DNA of 64,000 bases from Herbaspirillum hiltneri N3 (lineage in GTDB: Bacteria; Pseudomonadota; Gammaproteobacteria; Burkholderiales; Burkholderiaceae_D): NCBI RefSeq assembly GCF_001267925.1, contig NZ_CP011409.1, positions 1,116,001 through 1,180,000 of the forward strand, in the 5' to 3' direction. A program made the translations under genes and the position numbers. Of the stretch, positions 58,751 through 64,000 are shown one piece after another. The notes under the pieces are model-generated. The model was not told where the DNA came from. It made no database searches and saw only the letters and a program-made list of their open reading frames with translations. Positions within the stretch are counted from its first letter, which is position 1; the number at the start of each line of letters is the position of its first letter.

Positions 58751-60934
58751 ATGGCAAATAGTCCTGCCAAAAAAGCTGTTACCCCGTCTGCTTCAGTACC
58801 TGCCGCGCCTGCCGTACCTACCGTGGCAGGCACCGCAGCGACCTCCGGTGCCCCATCCGCGACCCGATGGATGTTCGATCCGGCGATCGTCAGACCGGCG
58901 CTGACCGATTCCTTCCGCAAGCTGTCGCCACGCGCCCAGTGGCGCAATCCGGTGATGTTCGTGGTGTATCTGGGCAGCATCCTGACCACGCTGCTGTACT
59001 TGCAGGCGTTGAACGGCCACGGCGAAGCGCCGGCCGGTTTCGTCCTTGCCGTGGCGGTGTGGCTGTGGTTCACGGTGCTGTTCGCCAACTTCGCCGAAGC
59101 ACTGGCGGAAGGCCGCAGCAAGGCGCAGGCGGCATCGCTGCGCAGCGCCAAGAAGAGCGTGGTCGCCAAGAAGCTGCAGCGCGCCAGTCGTTCCGACCGC
59201 TGTGAACTGGTCGAAGGCAGCTCGTTGCGCAAGGGCGACCTGGTCCTGATCGAAGCGGGCGACTTCGTGCCGGCCGATGGCGAAGTGGTCGAAGGTGTCG
59301 CTACCGTCGACGAGAGCGCCATCACCGGCGAGTCCGCGCCGGTGATCCGCGAATCGGGCGGCGATTTCACCGCCGTCACCGGCGGCACCCGCGTGCTGTC
59401 GGACTGGATCATTGTGCGCGTTACGGTGAATCCCGGGGAAGCCTTCCTCGACCGCATGATCGCCATGGTCGAAAGCGCCAAGCGCCAGAAGACGCCCAAC
59501 GAAATCGCGCTGACCTTGCTGCTGGTCGCGCTGACCATCGTGTTCCTGCTGGTGACCGTGACCTTGCTGCCGTTCTCGGTGTTCAGCGTGAATGTTGCGC
59601 AGAGCGGCGCGCCGGTCACGGTGACCGCGCTGATCGCCTTGCTGGTGTGCCTGATCCCGACCACCATCGGCGGCCTGTTGTCGGCCATCGGCGTGGCCGG
59701 CATGAGCCGCATGATGCAGGCCAACGTGATCGCGACTTCAGGCCGCGCGGTGGAAGCCGCCGGCGACGTCGATGTGCTGCTGCTGGACAAGACCGGCACC
59801 ATCACGCTGGGCAATCGCCAGGCTTCGGCTTTCCTGCCGGCCAACGGCGTGAGCGAGCAGGAACTCGCCGACATCGCTCAACTGGCCTCGCTGGCCGATG
59901 AGACGCCGGAAGGCCGCAGCATCGTGGTGCTGGCCAAGAAGCGCTTCAACCTGCGCGAACGCGAAATGGGCAGTCTGGGTGCGGTGTTCATTCCATTCAC
60001 CGCGCAGACGCGCCTGTCCGGCGTCGACATCGGTCATCGCCAGATCCGCAAAGGCGCTGCCGACGCCATCCGCAAGCTGGCCGAGCAGGCCGGCCAGCAG
60101 GTGCCGGGTGAAGTCGCCGCCGCCGTCGACATCGTCGCCCGTCGCGGCAGCACGCCGCTGGTGGTGGCCGAGACCGACGCCGCCAATGGCTCCATCCGCG
60201 TGCTTGGCGTGATCGAGCTGAAGGACATCGTCAAGGGCGGCATCAAGGAGCGCTTCTCCGAGCTGCGCCGCATGGGCATCAAGACCATCATGATCACCGG
60301 CGACAACCGTCTGACGGCGGCGGCGATTGCGGCCGAAGCGGGCGTCGACGACTTCCTTGCCGAAGCCACGCCGGAGAACAAGCTGTCGTTGATTCGCCAG
60401 CATCAGGCCGAAGGCAAGCTGGTCGCGATGACCGGCGACGGCACCAACGATGCGCCGGCATTAGCGCAAGCCGACGTCGCGGTGGCCATGAACACCGGCA
60501 CGCAGGCAGCCAAGGAGGCCGGCAACATGGTCGACCTGGATTCCAATCCGACCAAGCTGATCGAGATTGTCGAGATCGGCAAACAGATGCTGATGACGCG
60601 CGGCAGTCTGACGACTTTCAGCATCGCCAACGATGTCGCCAAGTATTTCGCGATCATCCCCGCGATGTTCGCGACCACCTATCCGCAACTGGCGGCGCTG
60701 GACGTGATGCACCTGAACAATCCGTCGTCGGCGATCTTGTCGGCGGTGATTTTCAATGCGCTGGTGATTGTCGTGCTGATCCCGCTGGCCTTGCGCGGCG
60801 TGCGTTACCGGGCGCTGGGCGCGGCTGTACTGTTGCGTCGCAACCTGCTGATCTATGGCCTCGGCGGCCTGATCGTGCCGTTCGTCGGCATCAAGCTGAT
60901 CGACGTGTTGCTCGGTGTCTTTGGCCTGGCTTAA
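58751..60934 (+). CDS. kdpB: potassium-transporting ATPase, catalytic subunit KdpB
   Basis: P-type ATPase of 727 residues. The actuator motif is [18 protein letters not shown], the phosphorylation site is [13 protein letters not shown], and the hinge is [47 protein letters not shown]: all intact. The protein has about 40 extra Ala/Pro/Val/Thr-rich residues before the conserved [12 protein letters not shown], where KdpB normally starts. ATG 58751 has TTGGAGA six bases before it; another ATG at 58730 overlapping the kdpA stop would add seven residues but has no RBS. It drives K+ uptake at low external K+. Confidence 0.95.
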   Translation: MANSPAKKAVTPSASVPAAPAVPTVAGTAATSGAPSATRWMFDPAIVRPALTDSFRKLSPRAQWRNPVMFVVYLGSILTTLLYLQALNGHGEAPAGFVLAVAVWLWFTVLFANFAEALAEGRSKAQAASLRSAKKSVVAKKLQRASRSDRCELVEGSSLRKGDLVLIEAGDFVPADGEVVEGVATVDESAITGESAPVIRESGGDFTAVTGGTRVLSDWIIVRVTVNPGEAFLDRMIAMVESAKRQKTPNEIALTLLLVALTIVFLLVTVTLLPFSVFSVNVAQSGAPVTVTALIALLVCLIPTTIGGLLSAIGVAGMSRMMQANVIATSGRAVEAAGDVDVLLLDKTGTITLGNRQASAFLPANGVSEQELADIAQLASLADETPEGRSIVVLAKKRFNLREREMGSLGAVFIPFTAQTRLSGVDIGHRQIRKGAADAIRKLAEQAGQQVPGEVAAAVDIVARRGSTPLVVAETDAANGSIRVLGVIELKDIVKGGIKERFSELRRMGIKTIMITGDNRLTAAAIAAEAGVDDFLAEATPENKLSLIRQHQAEGKLVAMTGDGTNDAPALAQADVAVAMNTGTQAAKEAGNMVDLDSNPTKLIEIVEIGKQMLMTRGSLTTFSIANDVAKYFAIIPAMFATTYPQLAALDVMHLNNPSSAILSAVIFNALVIVVLIPLALRGVRYRALGAAVLLRRNLLIYGLGGLIVPFVGIKLIDVLLGVFGLA

Positions 60935-60954
60935 TTTTGTTGAAGGAATCTGTC

Positions 60955-61533
60955 ATGAAAACTTATCTGCGTCCTGCGATCTCGCTGTTCATCCTGATGT
61001 CGCTCATCCTCGGCGGCTTGTACCCGGCGGTCATCACACTGGTCGGTCAGGCTTTTTTTCCAACCCAGGCCAACGGCAGCGTCATCGTGCGCGACGGCGT
61101 GCCGGTCGGTTCCGAGCTGATCGGCCAGAACTTCACCGAGCCGAAATACTTCTGGGGCCGCCTGTCCAGTTCGGGGACTTTCCCGTATAACGCCGGCGCT
61201 TCGGGCGGTAGCAACTTCGGTCCTTTGAATCCTGCTCTGGTTGATGCCGCCAAGGCGCGCGAGGAGGCGTTGCGTGCGGCTGATCCTGGCGCCGGGCGGG
61301 AGATTCCGGTGGATTTGCTGACCTCGTCGGGCAGCGGGCTGGATCCGCATATCAGCCCGGCCGCTGCCGCGTACCAGGTGGCGCGGGTGGCGAAGGCGCG
61401 GGGTTTGTCGTTGGAGCGGGTGCGCTCGCTGGTCAAGGGGCAGACTGAGGCGCCGCAGTGGGGGTTGTTTGGGGAGCCTCGGGTCAACGTGCTGAAGTTG
61501 AATCTGGCGTTGGATGCTGCGGGTGGGGTTTGA
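60955..61533 (+). CDS. kdpC: potassium-transporting ATPase subunit KdpC
   Basis: 192 residues with one N-terminal membrane helix ([30 protein letters not shown]) and a periplasmic domain: [50 protein letters not shown] and the C-terminal [28 protein letters not shown], all diagnostic. ATG 60955 has GAAGGAAT upstream. Last gene of the operon. kdpD and kdpE do not follow; a structured repeat begins 33 bp after the stop. Confidence 0.96.
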   Translation: MKTYLRPAISLFILMSLILGGLYPAVITLVGQAFFPTQANGSVIVRDGVPVGSELIGQNFTEPKYFWGRLSSSGTFPYNAGASGGSNFGPLNPALVDAAKAREEALRAADPGAGREIPVDLLTSSGSGLDPHISPAAAAYQVARVAKARGLSLERVRSLVKGQTEAPQWGLFGEPRVNVLKLNLALDAAGGV

Positions 61534-61565
61534 TTGTTGTCTGTTGTTCCGACTTCGTGTGTGTT

Positions 61566-61860
61566 GTTGCTGATGCTGTTCTTTCTTCGGACGACCGTGG
61601 TTGCCGGGGGCGGCCCGGCAGCCGCTCACTTTCTTTGCTTCGCCAAAGAAAGTAAGCAAAGAAAGGCGACCGCGATTCGCCGCCCCGCTGCGCGGGGTTC
61701 CCGTTGGCGCCGCACCTAAATCGGGAAGGGAAACAAACTCGCTGCGCTCAGACAAGTTTCCCTCCTTTATCCGATTTAGGCACGTCACCAACGGCGACTC
61801 ATAAGCGGAACTTCTTTCTCGGCTCGCTTCGCATTGCCTTGGGTGGCTCGCCTGCGGCAT
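61566..61860 (+). repeat. structured interspersed element, copy B
   Basis: About 295 bp, same order of parts as copy A at 44313. Hairpin ACTTTCTTTG (61628-61637) with CAAAGAAAGT (61644-61653); CCCCGC-TGC-GCGGGG (61683-61697), two base pairs longer than in copy A; long stem CCTAAATCGG (61715-61724) with CCGATTTAGG (61771-61780). The loop of the long stem is identical to that of copies A and C. It follows kdpC on the same strand. The 141 bp between this copy and copy C hold no recognisable feature. Confidence 0.85.
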
Positions 61861-62001
61861 CGTGATTCTCACCTTTAGTCGTGGTCAACTAGGTCGCTCT
61901 TCCGACGGTAGCGAAGAACGACGACTTCCACTACATCTCTGTACCCTGGCGATGCGCAGCGAGCCAGTCTCGAATTCCCGCTTGCGAGTAGCCGGTGGCG
62001 G

Positions 62002-62214
62002 CAGGTGCAAATCGGATCAAGAGGGGAAACTTGTCTGAGCGCAGCGAGTTTGTTTCCCCTCCCGATTTGCGCCTGACGACGCCGGGAACCCCGAAGGGGC
62101 TACGAACTTGCGGTCGCCTTCTTTTGCTTACTTTTCTTGGCGAAGCAAGAAAAGTGAGTAGCTGCCGGGCTACCCCCGGCTTGGTCGTCCGGAGAAATAA
62201 GTACATCAGCAACG
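62002..62214 (-). repeat. structured interspersed element, copy C (inverted, shorter)
   Basis: Inverted relative to copies A and B and lacking the outer part after the long stem. On the plus strand: GCAAATCGG (62007-62015) pairs with CCGATTTGC (62062-62070), and ACTTTTCTTG (62130-62139) with CAAGAAAAGT (62146-62155). The loop of the long stem is again identical. It lies beyond the ggt terminator, on the same strand as ggt, and faces copy B. Confidence 0.82.
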
Positions 62215-62246
62215 TAGAAAGCAGTTGGAACAAAAAACACCAATAA

Positions 62247-62280
62247 AAAATGCCGCCTGACTTCCACCAGGCGGCATTTT
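62247..62280. terminator. terminator of the gamma-glutamyltransferase gene
   Basis: AAAATGCCGCCTG (62247-62259) pairs with CAGGCGGCATTTT (62268-62280) around ACTTCCAC; A- and T-tracts on both sides make it bidirectional. Confidence 0.88.
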
Positions 62281-62313
62281 CATTTCAACAATCAACTAAG
62301 CACAACTAAACCA

Positions 62314-64000
62314 TCAGAACCCCAACGTACGTCCATCCGGATTACGCGGATCCGAATATCCGTAGAACATGCCATCCTTGATCTGGATGGTCTGTGTGCG
62401 TCCCATCGAAGGCTGCACGCTGATCTTCTGGCCCTTGTCCTGCAGGATCTTGATCGTATCGGCGCTGATGCCCTTTTCGATGCGCAACTGGTCCGGCGCC
62501 CATTGATGATGGATGCGCGGCGTGATGGTTGCCTCAGCCACGTTCATGTCGTGCTCGATCACGTTCAGGATGGTCTGCATCGTGGTCGTGATGATGCGGC
62601 TGCCACCCGGGCTGCCGGTCACCAGGAACGGCTTGCCGTCCTTCAGCACGAAGGTCGGCGACATCGAGCTCAGCGGACGTTTTGCCGGACCGACGGCATT
62701 GGCTTCACCGCCCACCAGGCCGAAGGCATTCGGCACGCCCGGCTTGGCCGAGAAGTCGTCCATTTCGTTGTTGAGCGTGATACCGGTGCCGGTGGCAACG
62801 ATGCCGCTGCCGAAGTTCAGGTTCAGCGTATAGGTCGTGGCGATCAGGTTGCCTTGCTTGTCGGCGACCGAGAAGTGTGTGGTCTGGTCGCTTTCGTAAG
62901 GCTGCGGCTTGCCCGGTTTGAGTTCCGCAGATGGTGTGGCGCGGTCAGGATTGATCTTCTTGGCCAGTTCGTCGGCATACGCGCGCGAGGTCAGTCCCTT
63001 GACCGGTACCTTGTTGAAATCCGGATCGCCCAGATATTCGGCGCGGTCGGCATACGCCAGCTTCATCGCTTCAGCCATCAGATGAATCGTCTGTGCGCTG
63101 TCGGCGCCGTACTGCTTCAGCGGATAGCGTTCCAGGATGTTCATCATCTGGATGATATGGACGCCGCCCGAGCTTGGCGGCGGCATCGACATGACTTGGT
63201 AGCCGCGATAATTGCCGACCACCGGCTCACGTTCGACGACTTTGTAGTTCTTCAGGTCGGCGGCGGTGATCAGGCCGTTGTGCTTGTCCATTTCGGCGAC
63301 AATCTTCTGGCCGATCTCGCCTTCATAGAAGACCGAAGGACCTTTCTTGCCGATCAGCTTGAGCGATTTAGCGAGGTCTTTCTGCACCAGCTTTTCGCCG
63401 GCGCGCAGCGGACGGCCATCCTTGAAGAAGATCGCCTTGCTCGAATCCCACTGACCCAGGTGGTCGCGTTCCGCGGCCAGGATCAGCGCCAGGCTCGGGC
63501 TGACTTCATAACCTTTTTCCGCCAGTTTGACGGCGGGCGCGATGACGTCGGACAGCTTCATCGTGCCGTATTTTTGCAGCGCATGGGTCAGGCCCGCGAC
63601 CGTGCCGGGAACGCCGACGGCCAGGTGGGTGTACAGCGAGCGGCCCGGTGCGACGTTGCCCTTGTTGTCCAGGTACATGTCGCGGGTAGCCTTGGCTGGC
63701 GCCATTTCGCGGAAGTCCAGCGCGACGTTCTTACCGGTCTTGGCGTCGTGGATCATCATGAAGCCGCCGCCGCCGACGTTGCCGGCATTCGGCAGCACCA
63801 CAGCCAGCGCGAAGCCGACGGCGACGCCGGCGTCAACTGCGTTGCCGCCGCGTTTCAGGATGTCGAGACCGACTTGCGTCGCCAGTTCCTGCTCGGACGC
63901 GACCATGCCGTTCTTGGCCTGCACCGGGCTGATGATGTCGTAGGTCAGGTCATATTTGACTACCGGTGCGGCCGCAGGTGCGGCGGTTTGTGCATGGACG
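62314..64000 (-). CDS. ggt: gamma-glutamyltransferase (5' end outside window)
   Basis: Periplasmic Ntn hydrolase that cleaves glutathione and transfers gamma-glutamyl groups. The visible 562 residues begin in VHAQTAAPAAAPVVKYDL, which looks like the end of a signal peptide (VHA-Q), so only a couple of dozen N-terminal residues are missing beyond base 64000. GMVASEQELATQVGLDILKRGGNAVDAGVAVGFALAVV is the family start. The processing site with nucleophile Thr lies in DQTTHFSVADKQG, and GSPGGSRIITT and PLSSMSPTFV (substrate binding) are present. The precursor is cleaved before the Thr into two subunits. It is convergent with the kdp operon; two structured repeats lie between them. Confidence 0.94.
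   Translation of the reverse strand, partial: VHAQTAAPAAAPVVKYDLTYDIISPVQAKNGMVASEQELATQVGLDILKRGGNAVDAGVAVGFALAVVLPNAGNVGGGGFMMIHDAKTGKNVALDFREMAPAKATRDMYLDNKGNVAPGRSLYTHLAVGVPGTVAGLTHALQKYGTMKLSDVIAPAVKLAEKGYEVSPSLALILAAERDHLGQWDSSKAIFFKDGRPLRAGEKLVQKDLAKSLKLIGKKGPSVFYEGEIGQKIVAEMDKHNGLITAADLKNYKVVEREPVVGNYRGYQVMSMPPPSSGGVHIIQMMNILERYPLKQYGADSAQTIHLMAEAMKLAYADRAEYLGDPDFNKVPVKGLTSRAYADELAKKINPDRATPSAELKPGKPQPYESDQTTHFSVADKQGNLIATTYTLNLNFGSGIVATGTGITLNNEMDDFSAKPGVPNAFGLVGGEANAVGPAKRPLSSMSPTFVLKDGKPFLVTGSPGGSRIITTTMQTILNVIEHDMNVAEATITPRIHHQWAPDQLRIEKGISADTIKILQDKGQKISVQPSMGRTQTIQIKDGMFYGYSDPRNPDGRTLGF

Noticed and set aside
61861..62001. A gene or spacer feature between the facing repeat copies
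   Set aside because: No frame with a plausible start and codon pattern, and no hairpin stronger than chance was seen.

Overview
The window comes from a high-GC betaproteobacterium. The protein style (Ohr/OhrR pair, several MCPs ending in a WEQF tether, non-phosphorylative deoxy-sugar genes, many LysR/MarR/TetR loci, kdpFABC) suggests Burkholderiales, family Oxalobacteraceae, most like Herbaspirillum. That placement is by eye and was not computed. No rRNA, tRNA, CRISPR array, insertion sequence or phage module was recognised.

Layout. 1-1043: ohr (cut by the window edge) and divergent ohrR around two facing operators. 1391-6422: two chemoreceptors flanking a LysR/PACE efflux pair. 6502-9750: a minus-strand set (FAH-fold hydrolase, SDR dehydrogenase, MFS carrier) that looks like the lower non-phosphorylative L-fucose/L-rhamnose pathway. 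10023-12869: two NAD(P)-dependent oxidoreductases with a divergent LysR. 13225-16843: a DMT carrier, ChrA, and a divergent DMT carrier with a His-rich tail. 16936-23118: MarR-controlled RND efflux operon. 23410-24720: exported alpha/beta hydrolase plus OhrR-like MarR. 24807-28803: Fur-linked FecI/FecR/TonB-receptor unit. 28935-30533: epoxide-hydrolase-like enzyme and its TetR.

30641-37827 is anomalous. A patatin-like lipoprotein gene runs without a break into the 3' two thirds of a LysR gene. An aldehyde dehydrogenase and a polyamine-type ABC operon follow, and the operon's last gene (FAD oxidoreductase) is cut after about 28 codons and joined to the 3' half of a pyruvate kinase gene. A block of about 5.7 kb is therefore bounded on both sides by mid-gene junctions: either a real rearrangement or a chimeric assembly. 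An AT-rich patch with an orphan protein and two small lipoproteins follows (37843-40007).

40359-49290: YjbR protein, third chemoreceptor, 8-oxoguanine-deaminase-like amidohydrolase, GlxA-type regulator with divergent MFS carrier, LysR, an atypical SDR and a SnoaL-like protein. 49459-54108: NemR-like TetR, two oxidoreductases and a GGT-family amidohydrolase. 54416-56563: a dCache-HAMP-PAS-GGDEF diguanylate cyclase. 56766-61533: kdpFABC preceded by an extra 30-residue membrane microprotein. 62314-64000: gamma-glutamyltransferase, cut by the window edge.

The best candidate for something undescribed is an interspersed element of up to about 290 bp present three times (44313-44604, 61566-61860 and inverted 62002-62214). 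It folds into several hairpins whose arms change in a paired, compensatory way between copies, while one long loop is identical in all three. That is the signature of selection on structure. Several loci also carry clear operator pairs that let regulator and target be linked directly.
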